60,627 nucleotides of DNA from Armatimonadaceae bacterium (GCA_030447685.1 JAUJOK010000023.1:14729-75355); one strand, 5' to 3'; shown: positions 17,473 through 25,170, numbered from the stretch's first letter. The notes: a model not told the origin generated them from the sequence alone. Made by a program: numbers and translations.

Positions 17473-17538
17473 ATGCGCGCCCCCTGCCGCTTCTTGTTCG
17501 GTGTCCGGGGCGGAATACCCTGTTTTCACTCTGCGATG

Positions 17539-17568
17539 TGGGTGCCCGGTCGTTTCGCCGGGCACCCA
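17539..17568. other. hairpin between divergent genes
   Basis: TGGGTGCCCGG (17539-17549) pairs with CCGGGCACCCA (17558-17568), 11 bp perfect, loop 8. It lies upstream of the minus-strand EEP gene and the plus-strand DUF4142 gene, with no T-run on either side. Confidence 0.4.
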
Positions 17569-17661
17569 GCGGGGTAGCACTCAATAGCGGAACAACCAGC
17601 CCGGAAAATCGCGCCGCGCACACTCGCCTGGCCGGGCACCTGGTACAAGGAGTTAACTTCG

Positions 17662-18273
17662 ATGAACGGAAAGTTTACCACCCTTTTCTCGGCAGCAGCG
17701 ATAGTCGCTCTGCTGGGCAGCAGTGGTCTCATCACTTCTGCCCATGCACAACGCGGGCGGGGGATGCAGCAATCGCGCGCCAACTTCGACCGGCACTTTA
17801 TGATGAAGGCCGCGCAGGGTAATGTCGCCGAGGTGATGACCAGCCAATTGGCTTTGAAGAAATCGCAGAGCCGGTCAGTCCGGGAAACGGCGGATCGGCT
17901 GATAAGAGAACACAGCGCAGCCAACGCCCGGCTCAAGCAGATCGCGGGCGGCAAACGCATCAAACTGCCGAATAGGCCGGACCCCATGCAGAGGGCGGTT
18001 TACAACCGGCTGGCGAAGCTCTCCGGCCCGGCGTTCGACAGAGCGTTCATGGGCGCGCAGATCCGGGCGCACCTGAATGCTATCAGCCTGCACCAGAGCG
18101 AGGTGCGCGCGGGCAAGGATGAGGCAGCCGTTGCCTATGCCAGCGAAACCCTGCCCCGCATTCAGGACCACACAACAATGATCGTTTCGGTCGCTCAGAA
18201 CCTCGGGGTTCGCATCCCGGCGGCGGCAGCGCAGTACCGAAAAGTCCAGAACGCTTCCGGAATGGGAATGTAA
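17662..18273 (+). CDS. secreted DUF4142 protein
   Basis: 203 residues. Signal peptide 1-29 (AAAIVALLGSSGLI, cleavage after AHA). The mature part has the DUF4142 ferritin-like helical pattern: KAAQGNVAEVMTSQLALKKS, then a long second helix pair, with two histidines (ISLHQSE, QDHTTM) near the end. DUF4142 proteins are exported helical bundles often induced by stress; a metal-binding role is suspected for the fold but not shown. AAGGAG precedes the ATG. It begins a run of five plus-strand genes ending at the terminator at 20845. Confidence 0.85.
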   Translation: MNGKFTTLFSAAAIVALLGSSGLITSAHAQRGRGMQQSRANFDRHFMMKAAQGNVAEVMTSQLALKKSQSRSVRETADRLIREHSAANARLKQIAGGKRIKLPNRPDPMQRAVYNRLAKLSGPAFDRAFMGAQIRAHLNAISLHQSEVRAGKDEAAVAYASETLPRIQDHTTMIVSVAQNLGVRIPAAAAQYRKVQNASGMGM

Positions 18274-18305
18274 TCGGCGCAGCGCGCCGCAACGCTGCTG
18301 GTCCG

Positions 18306-18334
18306 TGGGCGCGGCGCTTAGTACGCCGCGCCCA
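18306..18334. terminator. hairpin after the DUF4142 gene
   Basis: TGGGCGCGGCG (18306-18316) and CGCCGCGCCCA (18324-18334), 11 bp perfect, loop CTTAGTA, followed by TGTTGTTT. It is a weak terminator or an intercistronic stability element between the first gene and the rest of the group. Confidence 0.45.
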
Positions 18335-18361
18335 TGTTGTTTAGACAGAAGGAGCCGATGC

Positions 18362-18583
18362 ATGACGGAAACGACGAACACCGGGGGCACTGGCGCTGCC
18401 GTGCATCCCGGCGCGCAGGATGATCCCAACGATACACGGGAACCCCCCGTTACTACGCCACCGACCCCGGAAGCTGCCGAGCAGTTGGCGGCACAGGATG
18501 ACGAGGAGCATGGGGAGTTGTCGGGCACGAATCAACCGACGCAGTCCGGGGCGAAGACGCTGGGCGAGGGCTTGACGGAATAA
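18362..18583 (+). CDS. small acidic disordered protein (hydrophilin-like)
   Basis: 73 residues from ATG 18362 (AGGAG at 18349-18353). The protein has no Cys, Phe, Trp or Tyr and is rich in Thr, Pro, Gly, Asp, Glu and Gln, so it should be unstructured and very soluble. Composition and position inside a stress-type gene group suggest a hydrophilin-like protectant, which is inference. A second protein of the same kind is at 58755-58997. No named family is recognised. Confidence 0.6.
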   Translation: MTETTNTGGTGAAVHPGAQDDPNDTREPPVTTPPTPEAAEQLAAQDDEEHGELSGTNQPTQSGAKTLGEGLTE

Positions 18584-18619
18584 CGAGGCTATCTTAGGAA
18601 GGCTGTCCGGGAAAATATC

Positions 18620-19171
18620 ATGGAAAGCAAAGCAAAGCTGTTCGGGCACCCGATCCATCAGCAGTTGATCGTGTTTCCGCTGGGCCTGCTGGTGATGTCG
18701 CTTATTTTCGACATCATCGGTCTGGTGAGCGGGAACGGCGAATGGCATCGTGCCGCCTTTTATATGATCGGGGCGGGTGTTATCAGCGGCCTTGTGGCCG
18801 CCATCTTCGGCGCAATCGACTGGTGGGCGATTCCGTTTCATACCCGCGCCAAGGCGGTGGGTACCTGGCACGGCGTCGGCAATGTGGCGATGATTGCCCT
18901 ATTCGCCATTAGCTGGCTGCTGCGAAACGGCGTCCCCGCACCGTCGCCGGGAGAACCGATGTCGCCGGGCGCAATCCCGATAATTCTGTCGTTCATCGCC
19001 GTGGGGCTGGGCGCGGTGACGGGATGGCTCGGTGGAGAACTGGTGGACAGGCTGGGAGTCGGGGTAGACCCCGGAGCGCATCTGGACGCGCCCAGTTCGC
19101 TGTCGGGCCGACCTGCCGGGGAGAACGCAAGCGCATCCCAGACGCCGGTTACCGGGGAGCGCCCCGCGTAG
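18620..19171 (+). CDS. DUF2231 membrane protein
   Basis: 183 residues. It begins with the DUF2231 hallmark GHPIHQQLIVFPLGLL and has four hydrophobic segments (about residues 15-37, 47-68, 89-104, 120-140), including AIDWWAIP between segments two and three. The conserved His residues near the first membrane segment have been suggested to bind haem or metal in this family. The last 45 residues are polar and low-complexity. It starts 36 bases after the acidic-protein gene and 33 bases before the SDR gene, so it is probably in one operon with them. Confidence 0.82.
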   Translation: MESKAKLFGHPIHQQLIVFPLGLLVMSLIFDIIGLVSGNGEWHRAAFYMIGAGVISGLVAAIFGAIDWWAIPFHTRAKAVGTWHGVGNVAMIALFAISWLLRNGVPAPSPGEPMSPGAIPIILSFIAVGLGAVTGWLGGELVDRLGVGVDPGAHLDAPSSLSGRPAGENASASQTPVTGERPA

Positions 19172-19204
19172 CGGAGCGAGCGCCCGGCTTAGCAAGGAAG
19201 TTCG

Positions 19205-20221
19205 ATGCCTAAACCATTGCGCGAGCAGGTTATCGTCATCACCGGCGCATCGTCGGGGATCGGGCGCGAAACGGCTATCGAGGCGGGGAAGCGCGGTGCC
19301 TCCGTGGTGCTGGCCGCGCGCGGCGAGAAGGCGTTGAATGATACGGCCCGCGCGGTCGAGGCGGCGGGTGGCAAAGCGCATGTCTGTGTTACCGATGTGG
19401 GGGAGTGGGCGCAGGTGAACCGTCTCGCGGAAGAAGCCGTAGACCGCTTCGGACGTATCGATACCTGGGTCAACAATGCCTCGGTCAGCACCTATGCCGC
19501 CGTGGAAGACACCACCGTGGAGGAGATGGAGCGGGTTATCCAGGTCAACCTGCTCGGCACGATCTACGGCTCGAAGGCGGCGATTCCGCACATGAAGCGG
19601 CAGGGCGGCAGTGGCGGCGGGACGATCATCAATGTCGCTTCGGCGCTTGCGGTGCGGGCTGTTCCGCTTCAGGTCGGCTACTGCGCGGCCAAGCACGGGG
19701 TCAAGGGCTTTACCGAGGGACTTCGGCTGGAGATGGCGCGCGAAAAGAACGGTATCCATGTGACGCTGATCCTGCCGTCTTCCATTAACACGCCCTTTTT
19801 CGACCACGCCCGCTCAAAGCTGGGCGTCAAGCCGCAGCCGGTCCCGCCGGTCTATGAGTCGGGCGTCGTCGCCGAGACCATTCTTTTCGCTGCCGAGCAT
19901 CCCCGGCGCGATCTGTTCGCGGGCGGCGCGGGCAAGTTATTTGGAGTTTTTGAGTCAATAAGCGCGCCGCTTCTAGACGGGTACATGCTTCAGAGTGAGC
20001 GGCTATGGAAACAGCAGAAGTCGGATCAGGCCGACAGCGGGCAGGACAACCTGTTCGCCCCCCTGAACGGCCCGGCATCGTCCACCGGCAGCTTCGGTCA
20101 GATGTCTATGCCGGTCAGCCCCTACACGCGCTTTCTCGAACTGCACCCGGCCCGCAAGCGCTGGGTGCTGGCGGCGAGTGTGGTCGGAACCATTGCGCTG
20201 CTGGCGCGAGGTCGCCGGTAA
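19205..20221 (+). CDS. SDR-family NAD(P)-dependent oxidoreductase
   Basis: 338 residues. Rossmann cofactor site GASSGIG at about 14-20, VNNAS at about 91-95 and the catalytic YxxxK in GYCAAKHG (Tyr and Lys about residues 159 and 163). The core of about 250 residues is followed by a 90-residue tail ending in a hydrophobic helix (VLAASVVGTIALLA) and basic residues, which could anchor the enzyme to the membrane. The substrate is unknown. Neighbours DUF2231 and SRPBCC suggest a stress or envelope role. Confidence 0.88.
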   Translation: MPKPLREQVIVITGASSGIGRETAIEAGKRGASVVLAARGEKALNDTARAVEAAGGKAHVCVTDVGEWAQVNRLAEEAVDRFGRIDTWVNNASVSTYAAVEDTTVEEMERVIQVNLLGTIYGSKAAIPHMKRQGGSGGGTIINVASALAVRAVPLQVGYCAAKHGVKGFTEGLRLEMAREKNGIHVTLILPSSINTPFFDHARSKLGVKPQPVPPVYESGVVAETILFAAEHPRRDLFAGGAGKLFGVFESISAPLLDGYMLQSERLWKQQKSDQADSGQDNLFAPLNGPASSTGSFGQMSMPVSPYTRFLELHPARKRWVLAASVVGTIALLARGRR

Positions 20222-20254
20222 CCCGACGCAATAAACGGAAAGGAGCGAAACAAT

Positions 20255-20830
20255 ATGGCCGAACATGGTGCGGAAACTATCGTAAACGCGCCAGCGCATC
20301 AGGTATTCCAGCTCTGGAGTCACTTTAATGACTTCCCGAAGTTCATGTCGCATGTCAAGGAAGTGACCTACCACGACGAGCAGCGCAGCCATTGGGTGGT
20401 GGATGTGGTGGGGCGGCATGAGTGGGATGCGATAAACGAGGACTGGATACCCGACCGGCGGATCGGCTGGCGCTCCATCGACGGCCTGGAAAACTGGGGC
20501 CACGTCCACTTCGAGCCGCTGGACGAGAATCGGACGCGCTTGCGCGTTCATATCGGCTACAACCCGCCCGCCGGGGTGCTGGGCGATATTGCCGAGGTGC
20601 TGGGTGCGGGCAGGCGTTTCGAGGCGAAGCTGCAGGAAGACCTGGACCAGTTTGCGCAGATGGTGGCCCAGGCCCCGGCAGGCGCTCTTGACCCGGAATC
20701 GTCCGCCTACCTGTTCCACGCCGACAGCGCGGCCCTGCGCGGCGACACGACGCAGGCGCAGGAAGCGACAATGGACGAAGACGAGGTGTTTCAGGACGAC
20801 GCCGAGCGGGCCAGAACCAACATCTACTGA
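20255..20830 (+). CDS. SRPBCC-fold (polyketide cyclase/dehydrase-type) protein
   Basis: 191 residues. The first 145 form a START/Bet v 1-like SRPBCC domain: ETIVNAPAHQVFQLWSHFND, FPKFMSHVKEVTY, WVVDVVGRHEWDA and a C-terminal long helix. The last 45 residues are acidic and probably disordered. SRPBCC domains hold hydrophobic ligands; bacterial versions of this type are common in stress gene groups but the ligand is unknown. It is the last gene before a strong terminator. Confidence 0.82.
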   Translation: MAEHGAETIVNAPAHQVFQLWSHFNDFPKFMSHVKEVTYHDEQRSHWVVDVVGRHEWDAINEDWIPDRRIGWRSIDGLENWGHVHFEPLDENRTRLRVHIGYNPPAGVLGDIAEVLGAGRRFEAKLQEDLDQFAQMVAQAPAGALDPESSAYLFHADSAALRGDTTQAQEATMDEDEVFQDDAERARTNIY

Positions 20831-20844
20831 ACTGCGCAAAGGGA

Positions 20845-20885
20845 ACGCCCCGGACAGGCAGCACTGCCTGTCCGGGGCGTTTTTT
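20845..20885 (+). terminator. Rho-independent terminator of the 18.3-20.8 kb operon
   Basis: A perfect 16-bp stem (20845-20860 with 20865-20880) and a GCAC loop, followed at once by TTTTT (20881-20885). It begins 14 bases after the SRPBCC stop. Confidence 0.9.
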
Positions 20886-20888
20886 CAC

Positions 20889-21215
20889 CTACGCGCTTTC
20901 TTCCGTATCCGCTACCCAAACGTTTTCGGCTCCGAAGACCTGCTTGCAGCTTAGCTGGCGCACAGGAAAGCGGCGGCTGGGAGCAGCGGCAATCGCAGCG
21001 CGGAGCCACTCCACGGCCTGCGCGCACGCCGCCGCCTCGGAATCGGCGCTTACCTGGAAAAGTACAAGTCCCGAATCGATTACCCGCACGCGCATTCCGG
21101 CTTCGGGCGTGCTTTGCGCCACCACCCGCAGCCATGCTTCCGCCTGCTGTCTGGCAATCACGCCGTTCTCGTATCCCACATCGACGCCAATAAAATACGT
21201 GCCGGGGTTAGTCAA
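20889..21215 (-). CDS. small protein of unknown function
   Basis: 108 residues, soluble. The N-terminus TYFIGVDVGYENGVI and the alternating strand/helix pattern (LRVVAQS, VRVIDSGLVLFQV, AVEWLRAAIA, VWVAD) suggest a compact alpha/beta fold. No family recognised. It converges on the operon terminator. Two 11-bp-spaced CTTAA-type repeats lie about 100 bases upstream, sharing an 18-mer with the array upstream of the prepilin gene at 21471, so the two genes may share a regulator. Confidence 0.6.
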   Translation of the reverse strand: MTNPGTYFIGVDVGYENGVIARQQAEAWLRVVAQSTPEAGMRVRVIDSGLVLFQVSADSEAAACAQAVEWLRAAIAAAPSRRFPVRQLSCKQVFGAENVWVADTEESA

Positions 21216-21307
21216 GGCAGCGGGAAGGCTCCATTCGTGGTCGGAGCAGTCGGATTGTCTCCGCGCAGCATTCGCCGTGAAAAGTGTATCAGAGGACGGT
21301 GCAGCCT

Positions 21308-21326
21308 ACATTAAGAGAATGTTAAA
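21308..21326 (-). promoter_or_regulatory. two-repeat Pho-box-like site
   Basis: The 18-mer ACATTAAGAGAATGTTAA (21308-21325) recurs exactly at 22513-22530. On the minus strand it reads as two CTTAAT/TTTAAC repeats 11 bp apart, upstream of the 20889-21215 gene. A weak TACACT -10-like box follows 21 bases after the last repeat, one extra 11-bp turn compared with the prepilin promoter. Confidence 0.45.
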
Positions 21327-21351
21327 TGCTGCTGGTGCACCCGGTAAGCAC

Positions 21352-21384
21352 AAAAAGCGGCCCGCGACGGGGATGTCGCGGGCC
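21352..21384 (-). terminator. Rho-independent terminator of the DUF1559 prepilin gene
   Basis: GGCCCGCGAC (21384-21375) pairs with GTCGCGGGCC (21368-21359) around a 6-base loop, followed on the minus strand by GC and TTTTT (21356-21352). It lies about 85 bases after the prepilin stop. Confidence 0.75.
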
Positions 21385-21470
21385 AGTTTGAGGGGTGGGG
21401 TTATTGAGGATGAGATACTGATTGCTTGTGGAACTTCCTTTTCTCCGAGTGGCTCTAAGCCACTGCCGTT

Positions 21471-22436
21471 TTAGCGAACCGGATTGCCCTGCTGGTCGAG
21501 GACAGCCATGCCGCCGCCGGTGTAGACCCGCTTGCCCCACAGGAAGTTGTTCGGGTTGACAGTCTGCTCGAACCGGAACCATTTGGCATGGCCGTCGGCG
21601 AAGGTGTAGTTCGAGCCGCCGCTGTGGCGATCCGGCTGGAGGTACGCAACATGCGGCAGGCCGCCGGAATACCCCGGTGCCTTGCAGGCATCCCACGTCG
21701 CTTTCGCTACCGCGGGGGTCATCGCGTACACAGCGTTACGGGCAGGCGGAAATTCATTCGGTGCTTCGCCCTTCCAAGCGCCGCCGCCTGCACCGGTCAT
21801 GTAGGCATTCATCGAGCGGTGCGACTTGTTCTTGAAGTTGGTGCTCGTCTGATTGGAGGTGTCGTTGACACACGCCGCTGTATTGGAGAACTCGGCGACC
21901 AGAATAGTGTCCGCCGGAACCTCTACGGCAGCAAGACTGGCGACGGTGGCCGGATCGATGCTGCGCCGCTTGCGCGGCATAACGGCGGCGTTGACTGTGT
22001 AGGAGATGCGTGGAACCTGGGCGTCCACCGGCGGGCTGGTGGGCTGGCTGCTGTAGGTCGGGTCATGCGGGTTGGTCGGCGGCAGCCCCTTGTTAGGGTC
22101 GGAAGGGCAGACGAAAAGCGTCGCGTTCTTTACATAGGGCTGAATCATTCCGGACCACTGCATATAGCCGTTCGCGTCGCCCGCGTCGTTCTTGTACCAG
22201 TACGCCTGCGGATAGGTTTCGTCATAATCCTGCACGTACATCATGATGCCCGTGCCAATCTGCTTCATGTTGGACAGGCAGGAGGTCTGCCGGGCTTTTT
22301 CGCGCGCCTGGGCAAATACAGGGAATAGGATCGCTGCCAATATAGCAATGATGGCAATAACGACGAGCAGTTCGATCAGGGTGAAAGCCGAGCTTTTACC
22401 CGTGGTAAAGGCGGAACGCTTTTGTGTCTTTTGCAT
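21471..22436 (-). CDS. DUF1559 prepilin-like protein
   Basis: 321 residues from ATG 22436. The type IV prepilin N-terminus is SSA, then [16 protein letters not shown], then an Ala-rich helix, with Ala instead of Gly at -1 of the expected cut site. The DUF1559 body follows, with [12 protein letters not shown] and [10 protein letters not shown], and near the C-terminus [15 protein letters not shown], the H-x9-DG-type motif typical of the large Planctomycete and Armatimonadota families. Members are thought to form pseudopili or cell-surface structures. No pilus assembly gene is nearby. Expression appears controlled by the Pho-box-like array at 22515-22564, and the gene ends at a strong terminator. 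Confidence 0.88.
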   Translation of the reverse strand: MQKTQKRSAFTTGKSSAFTLIELLVVIAIIAILAAILFPVFAQAREKARQTSCLSNMKQIGTGIMMYVQDYDETYPQAYWYKNDAGDANGYMQWSGMIQPYVKNATLFVCPSDPNKGLPPTNPHDPTYSSQPTSPPVDAQVPRISYTVNAAVMPRKRRSIDPATVASLAAVEVPADTILVAEFSNTAACVNDTSNQTSTNFKNKSHRSMNAYMTGAGGGAWKGEAPNEFPPARNAVYAMTPAVAKATWDACKAPGYSGGLPHVAYLQPDRHSGGSNYTFADGHAKWFRFEQTVNPNNFLWGKRVYTGGGMAVLDQQGNPVR

Positions 22437-22498
22437 ACGATTAAGTCTCTTTCTGCCGGTAACGGGTGGCACCGCAACATTGGGCACAGCCACTTGGA

Positions 22499-22504
22499 AG
22501 TATA
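22499..22504 (-). promoter_or_regulatory. -10 box of the DUF1559 prepilin promoter
   Basis: TATACT on the minus strand, 63 bases before the ATG. There is no -35 consensus; instead the CTTAA repeat array ends 10 bases upstream, the spacing seen where a PhoB-type activator replaces -35 contacts. Confidence 0.6.
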
Positions 22505-22514
22505 CGCCGCCAAC

Positions 22515-22564
22515 ATTAAGAGAATGTTAAGCCTGTATTAAGGCAATGTTAAGAGAAGATTAAG
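22515..22564 (-). promoter_or_regulatory. five-repeat Pho-box-like operator
   Basis: TTAAG pentamers start at 22516, 22527, 22538, 22549 and 22560 on the plus strand, exactly 11 bp apart. On the minus strand each reads CTTAAT or CTTAAC. Tandem 11-bp repeats are the known binding pattern of OmpR/PhoB-type response regulators, and CTTAAC resembles the cyanobacterial SphR Pho-box unit. The identity of the regulator is inference. Confidence 0.6.
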
Positions 22565-22596
22565 TTTTTGTGAAGTGAAGATTGCCCTATAGATTT

Positions 22597-22669
22597 ACCA
22601 GGCGTTTTCCGATGATTAGAACACATACCTATCTCCTTGTACTCGGGCGGGGGCGAATCGCTCCCGCCC
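22597..22669 (+). ncRNA. possible small RNA or short transcript ending at an orphan terminator
   Basis: No plus-strand gene lies upstream of the terminator at 22645-22674, yet it has a proper T-run only on this strand. A TATAGA box near 22590, divergent from the prepilin promoter, could start a transcript of about 75 bases. It could also encode a short peptide starting MIRTHTYLLVLG. Existence is inferred from the terminator alone. Confidence 0.25.
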
Positions 22670-22674
22670 TTTTT
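22645..22674 (+). terminator. orphan intrinsic terminator
   Basis: GGGCGGGGGC (22645-22654) and GCTCCCGCCC (22660-22669) form a 10-bp stem (one G-T pair) with loop GAATC, followed by TTTTTCTTT. On the minus strand the hairpin is followed by GAGTAC, so it does not look like the aquaporin terminator. Confidence 0.6.
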
Positions 22675-22717
22675 CTTTCGACACAACGGGGAAGAGGGAA
22701 GAGGGGAAAATATGCGG

Positions 22718-23452
22718 CTACGCCTCCGCGCGGGCCGTTTCCAAAGCCTCGAATAGCTCGTTGGGCGCGCCCTGCGCGTGCTCCTCCTGGCCGCCCCGAA
22801 GAAGCTCATACACCCGCGCCGCCGCGACCGCCCCCAGCGCCGGGCCGACCAGATACACCCAGAAGCTTGCCAGCGCCGCGCCGCCCGCGAAAAGCGCGGG
22901 GCCGAGCGAGCGCGCCGGGTTCATCGAACCGCCCGTGATCGGCCCGCCAATCAGGACATTAAAGACAACGGTAAGGCCGATGGCAAGGCCCGGCACCGCG
23001 CCGTTCACCCGCTTATCCGTGGCGACCGCGATAATCACCAGCATCAAAAAGAAGGTCAGCAGAGCTTCTATCCCGACGGCGCGGGCGATAGGGCCGGGGG
23101 CGGGGACGTGCGCCCCATGCCCGCCGCCGCTGAACAGAAGCCGGGCGACGCCCGCCGCCGCGATGCTCCCCGCGACCTGCGCCGCCCAATACGTCAGAAC
23201 GCCGCGCCACGGAAAGCGGCCCGCGACGGCAAAGCCCAGAGTGACGGCGGGATTGTAGTGCGCGGCGGAAATCGGGCCGAGCGCGTAGATCATCGCCAGC
23301 ACGGCCAGGCCCGATACCCAGGCGGCGGCCATTAAGCCACCGTCCCCACCGCCCATCTTGCCCGTCGCCGACAGCGCCACCGGCGCGAAAACGATACCGA
23401 ACGTGCCGATGAACTCCGCGACGCCGCGCCGCGCCATGCCCGCGCTGCTCAC
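22718..23452 (-). CDS. MIP-family aquaporin, probable arsenite channel
   Basis: 244 residues with six membrane segments and both NPA motifs (HYNPAVTLG, Asn67; SMNPARSLG, Asn178). It is the last gene of the arsenic operon and its start overlaps the arsC stop by 4 bases. Known precedent: AqpS of Sinorhizobium, encoded with arsC, lets arsenite leave the cell after arsenate reduction. Because no arsB or acr3 pump is in the operon, this channel is the likely exit route (inference). Confidence 0.85.
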   Translation of the reverse strand: MSSAGMARRGVAEFIGTFGIVFAPVALSATGKMGGGDGGLMAAAWVSGLAVLAMIYALGPISAAHYNPAVTLGFAVAGRFPWRGVLTYWAAQVAGSIAAAGVARLLFSGGGHGAHVPAPGPIARAVGIEALLTFFLMLVIIAVATDKRVNGAVPGLAIGLTVVFNVLIGGPITGGSMNPARSLGPALFAGGAALASFWVYLVGPALGAVAAARVYELLRGGQEEHAQGAPNELFEALETARAEA

Positions 23453-23859
23453 GCCGCGTCCATCTCGGTCAGAAGGTTTTCCACGCGCTCCTTGATCTGA
23501 TCGCGTATGGCCCGTACTATCTCTACCGGCTGGCCCTTCGGGTCGTCCAATCCCCAGTCTTCCGATAGGTGAATACGGGCGGGGCAGGCATTCGCATCCA
23601 CGCCGCAGCCCATCGTGATGATCCGGTCCGCTGCGCCCGCCATCTCCTGCGTCAGCGGCTTGGGCTTTTGGCTGTCCATTCCGATGCCGATCTCCGCCAT
23701 CACCGCCTCGGCGACCGGATTGATGCGCTCGCCCGCCACGGTTCCCGCTGACAGAGCGCGCACGGCCAGCCCCTGCTCGGCGGCGAGGGCGTTGACGAAC
23801 GCTTCAGCCATCTGGGAACGGCCCGCGTTATGGACGCACACGAAGAGGACGGTCTTCAT
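23449..23859 (-). CDS. arsC: arsenate reductase, low-molecular-weight phosphatase type
   Basis: 136 residues from ATG 23859, chosen because the family begins MKTVLFVCVHNAGRSQM. The catalytic loop is C-x5-R (Cys8, Arg14) with Ser15. The second and third cysteines needed by thioredoxin-coupled ArsC are present in MGCGVDANACPARI. It reduces arsenate to arsenite in the cytosol. It starts 5 bases after the arsM stop and overlaps the aquaporin start (ATGA). Phosphotyrosine phosphatase activity is the alternative, but context favours arsenate. Confidence 0.88.
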   Translation of the reverse strand: MKTVLFVCVHNAGRSQMAEAFVNALAAEQGLAVRALSAGTVAGERINPVAEAVMAEIGIGMDSQKPKPLTQEMAGAADRIITMGCGVDANACPARIHLSEDWGLDDPKGQPVEIVRAIRDQIKERVENLLTEMDAA

Positions 23860-23864
23860 TTCTC

Positions 23865-24770
23865 TCAACCCTTGCAGCACTCCGAAGAGCAGCAGGAAGA
23901 GGCCGCCGCTTCGGGCTTTACGGCACGGATAAATGCGCCCATCACGCGCCCGTCCAGCGCGGCTTTCTCGTCGTCAGGCAGCGCGGCCACTTCCGGCGAG
24001 CAGCAGGTGGTCGCCTCCAGATCAGCGAAGGCATAGCGACGGGTCGGCTCAATCGAAGCGTCCATGAAGCCAGCGCCGGCGAGCCGCCGCAGATAGTCAC
24101 TTTTTTCCAATGCCCCGGCGACACAGCCGACATACGCCTCCATATCCGCGCGGACGGCGGGCGGAAGCTCCCCCTCCACCACCACATCCGACACCGCGAA
24201 GCGTCCCCCCGGCTTCAGCACACGAAACGCTTCGCGCAGCACCTGATCTTTGTCGGCGGACAGGTTGATGACGCAGTTGGAGATTATCACATCCACGCTG
24301 TTGTTCGGCAGCGGAATGCTTTCGATGTGACCTTTCAGGAACTGGACGTTTTCCGCGCCCGCCTCGGCTTTATTTTTTTCCGCGAGCGCCAGCATTTCGT
24401 CGGTCATATCGAGGCCATAGGCGAACCCGGTCGGCCCGACCCGCCTCGCCGACAGCAGCACGTCAATACCGCCGCCGCTGCCCAGGTCCAGCACCGTTTC
24501 ACCTTCGCTCAGCGATGCCAGCGCCGTAGGATTGCCGCAGCCCAGCGACGCCAGCAGCGCCGCCTCGGGAATATGGGCCGCTTCCATGTCGTCATACAGA
24601 TTGCCCGTGATGGTATCGCCGCCGCAGCAGGAGTCGTTTCCGCCGCCGCCGGTATTGCCTCCGCAGCAGGCCGCGCCTGCACCCGAAAGTACGGTAAGCG
24701 CCGCCGCGCCGTACTTCTGCCGAACGATCTCGCGCACGTCGTCGCGCTCCGTCAGAGTGCTTTCCGCCAT
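23865..24770 (-). CDS. arsM: arsenite S-adenosylmethionine methyltransferase
   Basis: 301 residues. SAM site VLDLGSGGGIDVLL at about 94-107, motif II/III PNNSVDVIISNCVINL with the conserved Cys, and a second conserved Cys in AYVGCVAGAL; these with an N-terminal Cys bind As(III) in ArsM. Extra Cys pairs occur at the N-terminus (ACCGG, SCCGG) and at the C-terminal tail (SSCCSSECCKG). It converts arsenite to methylated, volatile arsenicals. It lies 25 bases after arsR and just before arsC. Confidence 0.9.
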   Translation of the reverse strand: MAESTLTERDDVREIVRQKYGAAALTVLSGAGAACCGGNTGGGGNDSCCGGDTITGNLYDDMEAAHIPEAALLASLGCGNPTALASLSEGETVLDLGSGGGIDVLLSARRVGPTGFAYGLDMTDEMLALAEKNKAEAGAENVQFLKGHIESIPLPNNSVDVIISNCVINLSADKDQVLREAFRVLKPGGRFAVSDVVVEGELPPAVRADMEAYVGCVAGALEKSDYLRRLAGAGFMDASIEPTRRYAFADLEATTCCSPEVAALPDDEKAALDGRVMGAFIRAVKPEAAASSCCSSECCKG

Positions 24771-24795
24771 TGTCGCTGGTTCCTTTCGTATCGGG

Positions 24796-25161
24796 TCAGC
24801 AGCAGTCGCCGCCGGTATCGGTAGTCATATCCTCTGCCAAATAGGCGCTGAGCGCGGCGACCGCATCCCGATTTATGCCGCAGATCATGTTCTTGCCGCG
24901 CCGCTCAATAGTGATAAGCCCGGCGAGGCGCAGCTCTTTCAGATGGTGCGAAACCGTGGAATTGATACGCTCCGCGCCGGTAACGTTGCAGCATACCTCG
25001 CCCACTGTCGGCCCCTGCACGGGGCGAACATCGCCGCTGGCCTCCTCGACGGCTACCGCGCAGCAGCAGGAGCGCAGAAAGTCGAAGATACGCAGCCGCG
25101 TCGGGTCGCCCAGCGCCTTGAACATCGCGGCTTTATCAAACTCTGGTGCTTGTTGACTCAT
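24796..25161 (-). CDS. arsR: ArsR/SmtB-family arsenic-responsive repressor
   Basis: 121 residues: winged helix (ALGDPTRLRIFDFLRS, INSTVSHHLKELRLAGLI, beta-wing IERRGKNMICGI). Cys-rich putative As(III) sites: RSCCC at about 31-34, CCNV before the recognition helix, and C-terminal GGDCC. ArsR represses its own operon until arsenite binds. Two matching operator-like palindromes flank its promoter (25171-25193, 25226-25248). It is the first gene of arsR-arsM-arsC-aquaporin. Confidence 0.92.
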   Translation of the reverse strand: MSQQAPEFDKAAMFKALGDPTRLRIFDFLRSCCCAVAVEEASGDVRPVQGPTVGEVCCNVTGAERINSTVSHHLKELRLAGLITIERRGKNMICGINRDAVAALSAYLAEDMTTDTGGDCC

Positions 25162-25170
25162 AACATTTTC

